Below, one piece after another: positions 1-12,371 of a stretch of DNA of 64,000 nucleotides; the stretch's first letter is position 1; each line of letters begins with the position of its first letter. This stretch comes from Sarcophilus harrisii (lineage: Eukaryota; Chordata; Mammalia; Dasyuromorphia; Dasyuridae), in NCBI RefSeq assembly GCF_902635505.1, contig NC_045426.1, positions 360,455,138 to 360,519,137 on the forward strand, read 5' to 3'. The translations under genes were made by a program, and so were the position numbers. Below the pieces are notes generated by a model. That model was not told where the DNA came from and made no database searches. It saw only the letters and a program-made list of their open reading frames with translations.

Positions 1-87
1 GTATAAATTAATTTCCACACTGAAAATTTAACACCCAACTTTCATAAGCTTGTCAAGCTGGCTTCCATATACCTCTGGGTTTATGCC

Positions 88-300
88 CATATAATGACAT
101 CACTGTCATAAAGCCCTGGGTTCAAATTCTACTATAACAAATACTGGTTGTGTGACCCTGAGCAAGTTAATTAACTTCTCAGTTCTACCAGCTAAATGTT
201 CCAGAGATTGGTTAAGAGAGTTGAAAGAGTTTGGTAAAATTTCTTTTACCAAACGTAATATACATCTCTACAAATAAATAAATGTGGGTTATTATTATCA
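88..300 (+). mobile_element. MIR-like SINE
   Basis: The order is CTGGGTTCAAATTC (B-box-like), then TGTGTGACCCTGAGCAAGTT and TTCTCAGTT, ending in a TTATTATTATCA tail. This matches the MIR core and tail. Confidence 0.7.
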
Positions 301-348
301 CAGAAAATATCTTACAAAAGGTCATTTCCTTGATGGTTAAAAGATTAT

Positions 349-490
349 GGGGACATCTAGGTAACACAGTGGATTAGTCCTGAAATCAGGAGGACCTGAA
401 TTTAAATCCAGCCTCAGACACTTAACTTTTCCTAGCTGTATGAACCTAGGCAAGTCATTGCCCAATTACCTCAGTAACAAAATAAAGATT
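349..490 (+). mobile_element. tRNA-derived marsupial SINE (WSINE1-like)
   Basis: Starts GGGGACATCTAGGTAACACA, followed by AGGAGGACCTGAATTTAAAT and CCTCAGTAACAAAATAAA. This is the usual tRNA-like head, SINE body and A-rich end. Flanking 490-1190 holds nothing recognisable. Confidence 0.75.
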
Positions 491-1192
491 ATGTTAATTG
501 AGGAGAGAGGGATAATATGTGGGTTTGTGTGTATGGATGCCATGAAGTATTGTGGTTCAATGCTAAGGCTTTTGAGTTTTATTTTGAGTTTCTATTAGTC
601 TTTTGTTCCTTATGAATTCTTACACATAGCAATGTTTTCTATTAAGTAGATTTCACAGCATTATTTTGCAGCAATAAAAAACTGCCATGATGAAAGTTCT
701 CCACTTTTTTTTTTTCCTAACAAAACAAGCGTTTTAATCATTGTTTTTCTCTTTGGTTGCATCAAGCATTGGGCACTACAAATAGTAAACAATTGGTGAT
801 GGTTGGCCATGGGGTTTTTTTTTAATCTGGGAACTAGAACTGGGAAGTAGAGAGGCCCTCAGTTAAAGTGTGTTCCTGGAGTCCTACATTTGAAGAGTGC
901 TGGAGGAGGCTGGAACAGGCTCTTCCTGAGAACCTTTTTCCCCTGGAAATCTAACTCTAATGTCAAATAAATCTATACTCAAGGTTGTGCTGTAGTCAGA
1001 TGAGAGATAATGGTCAAATTTTTCTAATTCTCATTTACACCTCAGAATTCAGCAAACACTACAACTCAAGGCCTAATTTATTATTTTGGTGATTGTCTAA
1101 ATTTAAGAAAGTAATGGAAAGAATGTTGTTAATGCAAATTAAACTTAAAAGAGTATCATTGGTACATTTTTATTTTTCAATTGTTGAACATA

Positions 1193-1445
1193 GGGGGCTC
1201 CTTAAGGAGAATACTGGGCTTGGAGTCTAGAAAATCTTAATTCAAATTCAGCCTCATCAGCTTACTAGCTGGGGAAGACCCTTAATCTTGCTGGCCTCAG
1301 TCCCCTCATCTGTAAATTGGGCTGGAGAAGAAAATGGCAAAGCCCTACAGTATCTTCACCAAGAAAACCCCAAATTGGATTACAGAGAGTCAGTCATGAC
1401 TGAAAAACGACAAAAAATCACCACTACCACCACAACAAAACATGA
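1193..1445 (+). mobile_element. MAR1-like SINE
   Basis: Tail signature GAGAAGAAAATGGCAAAGCC, then CCAAGAAAACCCCAAATTGG and GAGTCAGTCATGACTGAAAA, diagnostic of a common marsupial SINE. Ends in an A/C-rich tail. Confidence 0.75.
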
Positions 1446-1579
1446 TCATGCCCATATTCTGTTCTAAATCCTGCAAAAGTATTGATTTGTGAATCTTTAG
1501 CTCTAAGGAACATTAAGAAAAAAAATGCCTTTACAACCAATAAATCAGACAATCTATGGAGTGAAATCCAAATTGATTA

Positions 1580-1800
1580 TTTGTGTTAAGAAAGGGTTTC
1601 TCAAGTTTCTTGGCAAAGACACTAAAGTGATTTGTCATTTTCTTCTCCAGTTTATTTTACAGATGAGGAAGCTGAGGCAAATAGGGTTAAATGACCTGTC
1701 CAAGGTCCCACAGTTGGTAAGTGTCTAAGGTCAGATCTGAACTCAGGAAGAATCTTTCTGATTCCAGGTTCAGCACTCTGTGCACTATGGCCACCTAAGT
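1580..1800 (-). mobile_element. MAR1-like SINE
   Basis: Reverse complement of the same family: CTTGGCAAAGACACTAAAGT, then TCCCACAGTTGGTAAGTGTC, ending at the tRNA-like head (TGCACTATGGCCACCTAAGT). Confidence 0.75.
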
Positions 1801-2019
1801 GGTTTATAATATTTTATCTATTATTAGTTTGGATTACCATATGAAATTGAATATAATAAAATAAAATTTCCTTAAAATATCCATTTTATCCTTGCTATAA
1901 GAATTGTAGGGAGGATATAGCACTATAGGACTTAGTAAACTGACCATATGTCAGAGGCTCCATTTGGATGCTCCCTCTGTTTTCCCTAACTAAAAGGATT
2001 AAAAAAGGATGAGTAACAT

Positions 2020-2765
2020 TTTTTTTTCTTTTTTGATTTGATTTTTCTTATGCAGCAAGATAATTGTATAAATAAGTATACATAAGGATATTGGATTTAA
2101 CATATACTTTACCACATTTAATATATATTGGATTACTTGCCATCTGGGGGAGGAGGAAGAGAAATTGAACATAAGATTTTGCAAGGGTTAATGTTAAAAA
2201 AAATTATCCATGAAGACTTACATGAACTGATGCTGAGTGAAATGAGCAGGACTAGGAGATTATTATATACTTCAACAACAATACTATATGATGATCAATT
2301 CTGATGGACCTGGCCATCTTCAGCAATGAGATGAACTAAATCATTTCCAATGGAGCAGTAATGAACTGAACCAGCTACGCCCAGCAAAAGAACTCTGGGA
2401 GATGACTAAGAACCATTACATTGAATTCCCAATCCCTATATTTTTGCCCACCTGCATTTTTTATTTCCTACACAGGCTACTTGTACAATATTTCAGAGTC
2501 CGATTCTTTTTGTACAGCAAAATAACAGTTTGGACATATATACTTATTTTGTATTTAATTTATACTTTAACATACTTAACATGTATTGGTCAACTTGCCT
2601 TCTAGGGGAGGAGGTGGGGGAAAGGAGGGGAAAAATTGGAACAAAAGGTTTGGCAATTGTCAATGCTTTAAAATTACGCATGCATATAACTTGTAAATAA
2701 AAAGCTATTAAAAAAATTCTTTTAAGAAAAATTATCCATGCATGTTTTAAAAATAAAAAGCTTAA
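2020..2765 (+). mobile_element. Old L1 3' end, split by a younger L1
   Basis: The left part (2020-2212) carries GATTTTTCTTATGCAGCAAG and GGATTACTTGCCATCTGGGG, typical of an old marsupial L1 3' UTR. The sequence resumes at 2727 with AAAAATTATCCATGCATG and an A-rich tail. A second L1 lies between. Confidence 0.75.
2213..2726 (+). mobile_element. L1 3' fragment inserted in the older L1
   Basis: Begins in the ORF2 C-terminus (GACTTACATGAACTGATGCT) and runs through a 3' UTR ending GTAAATAAAAAGCTATTAAA. It is 5'-truncated. The TSD AAAAATTATCCATG is exact at 2199-2212 and 2727-2740, which fixes the insert to about 514 bp. Confidence 0.9.
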
Positions 2766-2769
2766 AAAT

Positions 2770-3600
2770 TAAATTAAATTAAATTTTAAAACAGAAAAAA
2801 ATGAAAAAAAAAAAAAAAGGATGATACACAAGGGTATCAGATAATGGGAATGGGGATGAAGTTTTTGTATGTTGACCTATAATGGTGATAAGAATATTTG
2901 GTGAGAGCTAGTAAGTAGGACAATATGAAAGAGAATTATGGTAAGATTGACTGAAAATAGTATGGCAGAGGAGAATTCATTCATGGCTGGGAAGTACCAC
3001 ATAGTTATGGTAATATAGTTATCTAGGTTAACTATGGTATAGTTATCTAGGATCTTCTCTCTTTAAATCATCACTTAGTAAGTATGGGTATCTGCTTTGC
3101 TTAGTGGTCATATAATGTGCTGCTCCTAGAATCCAAGCCTACTCCAGAAGAGTAGACAAAGGTGAGGACTGGGGCTAGATCCAGTTTAGTATAACTTCTC
3201 TAATGGTGTCAGCTAAACATGCTTCCAATTAGTCATCCCTAGTGAACGTTGCCTAGATTTGGGGATTAGATATATATAACCATAAACCAGAATTGTCATG
3301 GATCCAGCTCCTCCTTCTGTCACATGAGACGTATTGATATGGATCCTGGGGGTGCAATTATAACAGACACCAGCTCTCCCTGTACAAGTTTGGCAGACAG
3401 CCTCCCATGTCAGTTGCCCCATACACAGATAAGGATAATTGTCAACTAAATCTTCAGACTCAATCCAGTACTTTTAAATCCATCCATATATGTGTACATA
3501 TACATACATGTGTGTGCACACATACATACATATATTTTATTTAGCTATGTTTTATTTTTTCCCAATTACATATTAAAACATTTTTTAATAATAGCTAAGT
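2770..3600. other. No feature recognised apart from a short TACA/TG-rich run
   Basis: Apparently single-copy AT-rich sequence. A TATG/TACA-rich run at about 3486-3535 is simple sequence. No ORF with recognisable content. Confidence 0.5.
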
Positions 3601-3885
3601 AATCCACAGTTGATTGTATAATATTACTTTTACTGAATATAGCATTCACCTAGTTCTGTTCATTTCATTTTGTATCAAGTCTTTCCTGGTTCTTCTAAAA
3701 TCATCCTGCTTGTCATTTCTTATAGCACAATAATATTACATTTCAATCTTATACCACTGTTTATTTAGCCATTCCCTAGCTGATGGGTGTCCCTTCGATT
3801 TTTAATTCTTCACCACCACAAAAAGAGTTGCTATAAATAGGATTTGTACAAATAGGTCCTTCTCTCTTTTTTATGTCTTTGAAGC
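3600..3885 (-). mobile_element. Old L1 ORF2 3' fragment
   Basis: The reverse strand shows the L1 ORF2 C-terminal segment seen in other copies here (compare CAGCATCAGTTCATGTAAGT at 8096) with many changes. Confidence 0.6.
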
Positions 3886-3934
3886 CCAATAATTTTGCAT
3901 TAAATCAAGCCCAGGTAATAGTACAAGGAGGAGG

Positions 3935-4158
3935 AATAGCAATAGCTGGCATTTATATATTTACAAAATGCTTTACAAATATTATCTCAATTTATCCTCA
4001 TAATAACCCTGTCAGGGAAGTACTATCATTATCCTCATTTTACAGACAAGGATATTGACTTGCTGAGAGTCACACAGCTGGTCTGAAGTTCTATCTGAAT
4101 TCGCGTCTTCCTAACTCCAGGGCCAGCACTCTATTACATCACCTAGTTGCCTAATTGG
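3935..4158 (-). mobile_element. MIR-core marsupial SINE
   Basis: GCATTTATATATTTACAAAA, then CTCATTTTACAGACAAGGAT, CACACAGCTGG and CACCTAGTTGCC in reverse orientation. Confidence 0.75.
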
Positions 4159-4266
4159 ATTTTATTACTAGGAAGTTTTGAGAAGTTATATTTGATTGGC
4201 TGGTGCCACCTGGGGGATTATTAAGGCTCTGAGGCAGAGTTCCTGACCATGTTTAAGTACTGTAAT

Positions 4267-5010
4267 AGGACACATAATGACAATTTATATCAATGATTTA
4301 GATAAAAGCATAAAGATTGTGCTTATCAAAAGGAAAGATGACACAAATCTGGGAAGGATGACAGAATCAGAATTCAAAAAGACCTTGACAGATTAAAACA
4401 TTGTACCAAATTTAAGAAAATTAAATGTATTAGGGCAAATGTAAAGTTTTACCCATTAAGTTCTAAAAATGAGCATCACAAGTACAAGATATAAGGAAAG
4501 GGGAAAACAGCATATCTCAACAGAAAGCCAAAAAAATAAAACTAAAATAAAAATTTTAAAATCCAAAACAACATACATCGAAAAAAATCAATGTAATTCA
4601 ATAGTATCATATGATGATCAAAAAATATAATGCAATCCTAGGTTGCATTAAGAGATTTACAGCATCTAAGAGGTGAGAGGGACAGAGGTAGGAGTGGTGA
4701 TAATCCCACCTCCTCTAGATTAGAGTACTATTCTTAGTTCTGAGTGCCATAGTTGAAAGGATATTGATAAGGTAGAAACTGTCCAGAAAAGAAAAGAAAA
4801 CCAAGATCAAGAAGACTTCAAGATCATGTTATCCCATGATTAGTTGGAAAGTTTGCATACAAAAAAGAGGATTTAGGTGACTTCCCTAGGTGTTCCCCAC
4901 AAAGGCTGGATGCTGGGCCTCTAAGGAAGAATACTGTAGAAAACATTCTCACTCGGGCCATGGCTACACTACTGAATGGCCTCCAATGTCCTTTCTAGGT
5001 CTGAGTCTGC
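4267..5010 (+). mobile_element. CR1/L3-type LINE, 3' end of the RT ORF
   Basis: Successive matches to the recalled amniote CR1/L3 consensus: TATCAATGATTTAGATAAAA, GATGACACAAATCTGGGAAG, GGTTGCATTAAGAGATTTAC, TCCTTTCTAGGTCTGAGTCT. About 740 bp with many indels, so it is ancient. Confidence 0.7.
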
Positions 5011-7555
5011 TTGTTACTATCTTTGCCTCCAATTAACATGAATTAAATTAATGTGAGGTTGTAATATTATCCGAAATAAACTAAAGAAAGAATCACTGAG
5101 GAACTAAAGAAGACAGGAAAGTAAGTGTAAAAAATGTTTAAAATTAGCAAGCAAAATGGAAAGGGCAAAGGGAAAACCAGTTTTGCAGAAAGGGAGAAAG
5201 ACTGAGATAGAATCTCACCAAAGTAGCTCCTGATACTGTCATTGCTCCATGAAGAGTTGGAATTTCCTGCCAAAATTGCTTTTAACCTAAAGTACAAACA
5301 TAAAGACAAGTTTTTCTTGAACTAATTTGGGTCAATTCATTTAGGGTGAGGCAAAGGGATAAAAATAGACCATTAGGAAGTAAGCAGGGCTTTCAGTGTT
5401 TTTCCAGGTAGACTAGTTCAAGGCCCAGATCCACCTATCTGAAGGCAGCCACCTATGGACATCATTGCTCATACATTATCATAATCATTAGCAGTCACTC
5501 AAACTCTTGATACAGCCTGGTTCTTTTCTTATACTATTATCCTTAGAGCCAGCTCTCAGATAAATTCTTTAAAATTTGGGATGCAGCAGCACCTATTCTC
5601 CAAATTGGGGCAGCAATGAATATTTCCTAAAACTACGATTGTACATTGTCCACCCCTATTGCTCCCCACACTCCCGTACATACACATATACACATATACT
5701 GTGGCTAGAGACAAAATAAGACAGAGAAGATAAACAGCCAGAGTGGCTTTGTCACTTATGTTCTTCCCTAAATGCAAAGCTCTCTTCAGCTATAAAATAA
5801 GAGGGTTAGGCTAGATAACTTCTAAGGTGTTCCAGCTGTAAATCTGCACTCTCCAAGAGCCACTCCCAGAGTTTACCATGTCCCCAAAACCTTGCTACCC
5901 TTATACCCAAACTTCTTTCTAAGTAAAACCAGCACAACCTCAGACCCCACAAAACAAGGCCTGCAAATATTCTCTCATGATTCAGCAAAAGACTAAAGTA
6001 AAGATTAGAAGCTCTATGGACTAAGATTATTTTCTATTAATACTATTCATAACAACCTTATATTTCTCAAAAAAAAAAAACTATTTACAGGAGAAATTTT
6101 GGGGTTTTATTTTTTTAAATATAATATGGCTCAATAGATCAATCTCTCCTCCTGGTGCAATAATACATTCATTATGCTGCAGAATTTCCTAAACAGTCAG
6201 TATAAAAATACACAAGACCAAGGGAAACAAGGATATGGAAATGTTGTTCTGTTTAGTCCTATCATGTTTGTGGAGCTAAAACTCAACTGTTCTTGAAAAC
6301 TAAATTAGCTTCTTCCAAGAATAAGGAGGTAACCCTCCCGTCTGACACAAGCTCTAGCTGTAGCTAGCACACTCACAAAACACACATAAGAGAAAGGGCT
6401 AAATCATATGTGGTCTTGACTGTGAGATGAAATTACACTCTGCGTAGCTATTCTCTGAGACAATAGATACAAGACAACTAGTTCTTTTTGACAATGAACT
6501 ATGGCTGAGTACTCAAATTTCTCAATTTTTCTTTGGTCTTAAGAAAAAAAAGCCATGTTTTCCTACAGCAACATTGTTGGTCCCCTACCGATCATCTGCC
6601 CCATTCCCATTACTCCACAAACATGTAAAGTCTGATTATCCTCTCTTCCCAGAGGAGACAACAGAGAGGGCTCACACCTTCAATGGTAGACAAACTAATA
6701 CTAGAACTCAGGTATCCTGCCTCCTCCTTCAGTCTTCTCTCCACTATTAAGTACCATACTGTCTTTATGTGATTTATATGTCTAAGTTTTCTCCATCTTT
6801 CTGAGTTCTACACTTCTGGTAAGCAAATTAGGAACAGGTATTAATTAGCACCATCCACCCAAAAAGAGAACAGTTATGTCTTCCATATCACAACTTTCCC
6901 TATCCCTATTTCTATATATCATAGGTTAGCAAAAGAAATTAAATTGAAATTTGAGGAGAGTTTTATGGAAGACAAAAATGGCACTTGAAAGCCAGAATAT
7001 GACACAGAAAAAACTTAGAAACTCAGAAATGTATAAAATGTGTGTATAGTATTATACAATATTAACATATTTTATCTTTTTAATACTATAATAATTCAGA
7101 CTTCGTCTCTGATACAAAGGGAAATATTTTATACAATTTTTTTCAGATTGCAGGAGTACTGCATCTCTAACCCCCAAAATGTAGAAGGGATAACTGTAAT
7201 ATGAAATACTTATGGCTGGTCCTTTGTGCTAATATAAAATGCTGTGGGGCATGTCTCTGAGGGCTACAGAAGATTGCATAGGATGGTCACATTTTCAGAA
7301 AAAAAGGGACAACAGGGAAAAATCTGAAGACAAACAGATGATGATCAGGATTGAAGAGCTGAGAATAAAAGTATGAATATTTGAGAAAAGCAAATGGGAA
7401 AACCATCTAGAACTTGGATTTGCTAGAGATTGAGGTGATTGTATAGTGAGAAAAGGGAGCAAAATGACTTAAAAACAATTGGGTTTGGACAGATGAGGAA
7501 GAAGATTGTAAAGTAACTCATTTGAACTAAGAGTTTGAAGTGGAAGCTCTATCAA
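5010..7555. other. Mostly unrecognised, apparently single-copy sequence
   Basis: Only a short + strand SINE-like fragment at about 5775-5850 (AAAATAAGAGGGTTAGGCTA) and a weak SINE-like piece near 6640-6770 stand out. No credible exon or RNA gene. Confidence 0.5.
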
Positions 7556-7556
7556 G

Positions 7557-7680
7557 GCGATTGGACCTATTCATCAAGGAGTTAACAATTTAATGGGAAG
7601 ACAACAAACAAACAAATATGTACAAGCAAGTTGTGTGCAGGATATAAAGGAAATAATTAATAGAGGGAATTATTTATTGC
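7557..7680 (-). mobile_element. L2 LINE fragment
   Basis: GTTAACAATTTAATGGGAAG, then ATATGTACAAGCAAGTTGTG and GGAAATAATTAATAGAGGG match the antisense L2 3' region, also seen at 58740-58840. Confidence 0.6.
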
Positions 7681-7830
7681 CTTGCTTTTTAGATAATTGA
7701 GTTCATGACCTTTCTTTCTACTACCATTAAAATCTCCAACATATACTTGGTTATGGCCCTATTTATCACATCTTGGCTATTTGACACAGTCTGGATTTAA
7801 AAAAAAAAATTTAGCCTATCTAACTATCTA

Positions 7831-7831
7831 T

Positions 7832-7858
<27 letters not shown>
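7831..7858 (+). repeat. (CA)n microsatellite
   Basis: About 14 uninterrupted AC/CA units next to the 3' end of an L1. Confidence 0.95.
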
Positions 7859-7861
<3 letters not shown>

Positions 7862-7862
<1 letters not shown>

Positions 7863-9965
7863 TACACACATTCTTTTTTACATGTTTCCATATGAGACAT
7901 GTTGAAAGAGAAAGATCATGGCTTGTATTGTGTTTATCTCTCTGGATACAGATGGCATTTTCCATTCAAAGTTTATTGGAATTGCCTTGGGTCATTCATT
8001 GAATTTCTGAGATGAGCTAAATCTATTGCAGTTAATCATCACACAATCTTGCTGTTACTGTGTACAATGTTCTCCTGGTTCTGTTCACATCACTCAGCAT
8101 CAGTTCATGTAAGTCTTTCTAGGCTTTTCGGAAATCAGCCTGTTCATCATCTCTTATACAACAACAATATTCTATTACTTTCATACATACATAACTTATT
8201 CAACCATTCCCCAATTGCTGAGCATCCACTCATTTTCAAATCTTTACTACCACAAAAAGAAATGCTATAAACATTTTTGCACATGTGGGTCCTTTCCCCT
8301 CTTTTATGATCACTTTGGGAAATAGACCCAATAATGGTTCTCCTAGATCACAAGGGTATGCACAATTTTATGGTTCCAAATTGCTTTCTAAAATGGATGG
8401 ATCAAATATTCACAATTCCACCAACAATGCATTAGTGGCCCAGTTTTCCCACATCCCCTCCAATATTTATCATTATCTTTTACTGTCATCTTAGCCAATC
8501 TGAATCATGTGAGGTAGTACCTCAGAGTTCTTTTAATTTTCATTTAATTCATATTAATAGTAATTTAATATTTTAGTATTAATTATGTTATGAGGACATT
8601 AATATTCCTCTGGTTCTAAGAGATAGAGGTTTTTTTCTCTTAAGGTTTGTTGAAATAGGATTTCTAAATTCTTTTTAGTCATGGTATATAGATAGTTCAT
8701 TGATCCTTAATTTTTTTTCTTCTTGATCTCTTTTCTAAGTCACTTGTTTTTGTTATAAGATATTTTACTTTTTTTCTATTTTTTTAAGCTTTTTTACTTT
8801 TTAAATATTTCTTGTTACCTCATGAAATCATTGGCTTCTATCTGGACAATTTGAATTTTTAAGGAGTTTGCTGCTTAGGCAAGGATTTATACCTCGTGCC
8901 AAATTATTAATTCTCTTTCAGTTCTTTCTTTCATAGTTTTTGTTTCTTTTCCATTTTATTTCTCAAGCTCTCAATTCATTTAAAAAACTTTTTAGCTCTT
9001 TATTTAAAGTCTTTATTGCTTCCAGGAACTCTGATCGAGTTTGTGCCCATTGTGTTTTTCTGTTTGTGGGTATTTCAGAGTTATTCTCTTCTACGTTTGT
9101 GTCTTACGTGTCTTTGTCACCATAAAAGCTCATTAAGAGTTCTTTGTTTTCCCATTCTTCCAACTTACTTCCTAATTTCAAATTTAATGTTAGGAGTAGG
9201 TTATAGCCCACTCCTGAAGGGAAGATATCTAGGTTACTACTTGTTATTTTCTTGTATTAAGAATTGTACTATTCCAGGATCTCAGAAACAAGCTAGGGAC
9301 AGGTAAGCTTTCAATAATTCCCAAGTAGTTTGACCCAAGGAAAAGTCTAATTCCTGTTCCTCTGATCTGAGTTCTGCAAGATCCTACCCTGGGTTTGGTT
9401 GAGCCTGAATAATAACAGACTGTGCTGGATTCAGTCCCTATCAATCATCTACGTAGCTCTGTTGGTTCAGAATGGCAAAACTACAGGCTCCCCTTCAGTC
9501 TGGGATTCCTATTCCATTTATTCCTCTTTGAACTGGAACATATGCTCAGCCACACCACTTCCTTCTGAAGTTACTCCTCAGTACACTATTTAGCACATCT
9601 CCACTCAGGAAAGCCATACCAATGAACAGATCCGCTTGAGAAGAGTATCTGCCTTCAATCTGTAGCTCAGAACGGGATCCACCAGTCTCCATCTCAGTGC
9701 CACAGTGTGGGTCTGAAAACTTCTCTTGCCCTGATATACAGCCTCTCTCTGGCCACTGCAATGTCTCATTTTTACCTGCGTTGATCCAATCTCCTTTATC
9801 AGCAAACTTGTCTCTCTATGCTGAACTGGGCTGGACAAAGGACTCACTGTGATTGATTTCTAAATTTGATCTGGTGCATTTTTTATATCTCTTTGAAGGA
9901 GTTGTGGATGGTAGCACATCTGCACTGCTTCCTGCTTTTCTACCATATTGGCTTTCCCCCTTAAA
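7862..9965 (-). mobile_element. L1 with 3' end and ORF1/5' UTR but most of ORF2 missing
   Basis: The left part (7862 to about 8560) is the ORF2 C-terminus and 3' region in reverse. From about 8600 the sequence resembles L1 ORF1 and 5' UTR in reverse, ending CCATATTGGCTTTCCCCCTT at about 9965, like the usual L1 5' start. Roughly 3 kb of ORF2 expected between is absent, so this is an internally deleted or HAL1-like copy, or two adjacent fragments. Confidence 0.6.
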
Positions 9966-10677
9966 CATGCTCAATAAGGTCATGCTGATTTCTAGTGATC
10001 ACTGTTTCATTGTTCATAAGTCCACACACCATTCCTTTATGAATGTATTCTGGGATTTTTCCAGGAATAGAAGTCAAACTACTGACCTAGATTTACAGAC
10101 TCAACTTTCTTCCCTTTTTTCAAAATTTATCACAATAGTTGCAGTTCTCTAGTCTTATGGAATTTCTCGCATTTTCTAAGTTCTTTTAAAGACCAGCAAC
10201 AGAGGCTCAGCAGCCACATTATCCAATCTTTTCAGTAGCTTGACATATAATTTTATCTGGATCTAGAACTCTATACACATTGAGAGAAGATAGATGTTCC
10301 TTGATCATTATATTGCTTTTCTTAGTTTTCTACTAACTACTAACTGAGATTTGTTTTAATCTTCTGAATACAAAGGCCAATCTCTTTGGTCCAGAAAATA
10401 AAAGCAAAATAAGCCTTCTGTCTTCTTTCCACTGTCATCTACACCAACCAGCAGTTTTATTCCTTTTATGATCTTTGTCTTGCAGCCAAAATAGCTAAAA
10501 AGGATATATATATACTCAACCCTTTCTGTTGTCCTAAGTTCTCATAGGCAGCTTCTGAGCATCTGAGCATTCTGGACTTTAACAATGCTGACTCGAAGAA
10601 CTTTATCTTACTCAGTTATTTTCTCTGAATTCAATGATAGATAGATACACAGATAGGAAGGAAGGAAGGAAGAATGA

Positions 10678-10749
<72 letters not shown>

Positions 10750-11485
10750 GAAAGGAAGGAAGGAAGGGGAAGGAAGGAAGGAAGAAAGAAAGAAAGAAAG
10801 AGTGGGAGGAAAGGAGGGAGGGAGGGAGGGAGGGAGGAAGGAAAGAAGAAAAAAGAAAAAGAAAAAAAGGATAGATATTTGTAGCTATATATCTAGATAC
10901 AGATGGATAAATATAGATAGATGTAGATATCTTTATAAAACCTAAGTTTGTCAGTAAATTCACTTTAGAACTAGATCAGTCTCTTTAAACATCAGGTTTT
11001 TTTTCTCCTCATCTGAATCATTTCTACTTATATCTTCATTTTCCATCTTAAGAGTTTCTCATTTCTCTTGAGCTGATTTCCTCTTCAAAATATTAATCCA
11101 CTGGATACTGCCTATTCTTTCTCTGAACCTTTTGACATCTGTTCTCCCCAAATCTAAGATGTATCTCAGATCATGAATAAATTTGATCACCTTTACTATT
11201 AACTACTATCTATAATAGTTATCTACTATATAGATAGATCTACTATGATAGTCACTTGCCTCGAGGTTCCTTTTATTTATGTGTTAGGATCAGATCTTGA
11301 AAAGCAGTTTTCTGCTGCTCCCTTCATATTTTCAAGGATGAAATTATCATTAGGGCAAGTCATAAATGTATGTGCCATTCCACTTTTGGAAGAAAGGAAG
11401 ATCTCATAGAGTCCAAATAATTAAATTCCCCTGTCAATACAATATCACTCTTTGATCATAGCTTTGTGACCTGCTTCCCAAACTC
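9966..11485. other. Unclassified old sequence with a large simple-repeat block
   Basis: Sequence on both sides of the purine block (about 10140-10630 and 10975-11485) and on to about 12000 looks like one old, unclassified region. No family or gene can be named. Confidence 0.4.
10635..10930 (+). repeat. Compound microsatellite: GATA, GGAA, GAAA, GGGA and TAGA runs
   Basis: From 10657 to 10871 the + strand is purine except at two T positions (10675 and 10803). It includes about 18 GAAA units and a (GGGA)n run at 10815-10836. TAGA/GATA runs flank both sides. ORFs read here are repeat artefacts. Confidence 0.95.
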
Positions 11486-11499
11486 TAATTCTTCCTTCT

Positions 11500-11845
11500 T
11501 TTTTTTTTTTTTTTTTTTTTTTTTATTTAATAGCCTTTTATTTACAGGTTATATGTATGAGTAACTTTACAGCATTAACAATTGCCAAATCTCTTGTTCC
11601 AATTTTTCACCTCTTACTCCCCACCCCCTCCCCCAGATGGCAGGATGACCAGTAGATGTTAAATATATTAAAATATAAATTAGATACACAATAAGTATAC
11701 ATGACCAAACTGTTATTTTGCTGTACAAAAAGAATCAGACTCTGAAATATTGTACAATTAGCTTGTGAAGGAAATCAAAAATGCAGGTGGGCATAAATAT
11801 AGGGATTGGGAATTCAATGTAATGGTTTTTAGTCATCACCCAGAG
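11500..11845 (-). mobile_element. Short L1 3' end with intact TSD
   Basis: Poly(T) start (the L1 poly(A) tail) and a 3' UTR with TTTACAGCATTAACAATTGC. The TSD TAATTCTTCCTTCT is exact at 11486-11499 and 11846-11859. It is 5'-truncated to 346 bp and entirely 3' UTR. Confidence 0.92.
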
Positions 11846-12189
11846 TAATTCTTCCTTCTATCCAGGTGGTCTGTAATGTACTCCATGACAGCATTCTGTT
11901 TCTACCCCCATTTATCCTCATCCAAATGTTCTCTAATATATTTCTCTCTTCAAATTTCTAGACTTCTTCATATAAGAATATTGTTAATGTACAATACTGA
12001 TCACCTAATCACCCCTTTTTTTTCAGTTTTCTTCATTTTAAATAAAGTAAAGTAAATGTGAATCATAAATTTCAATTCTACCAAGTTTCTATGATACTTG
12101 CAAAGCAATATTTGCCTCTTTATACTAGGTTCTTATTTTTCCTTTTTTGTTATCCGTACCTTGTGCAGTTGTGTATAAAACATCTGTGG

Positions 12190-12336
12190 CCAATAGCTAC
12201 TGCATTTGGCAACTCAGAGAACATTGGTAACTTTGGAGACAGCAATTTCAATGGAATGATAAGGTCAGAAGCCAAATTGAAAGATATTAAGGAGAGAGCA
12301 AGAAGAGAAAATATATAGTACCATTTTGAAAAGTTT

Positions 12337-12371
<35 letters not shown>

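Noticed and set aside
349-490. tRNA gene
   Set aside because: The tRNA-like head is part of a SINE; the pattern recurs across the window and no complete cloverleaf is kept.
10631-10963. Ser/Phe/Leu-rich and Lys/Glu/Arg-rich ORFs on both strands
   Set aside because: Translations of the purine microsatellite.
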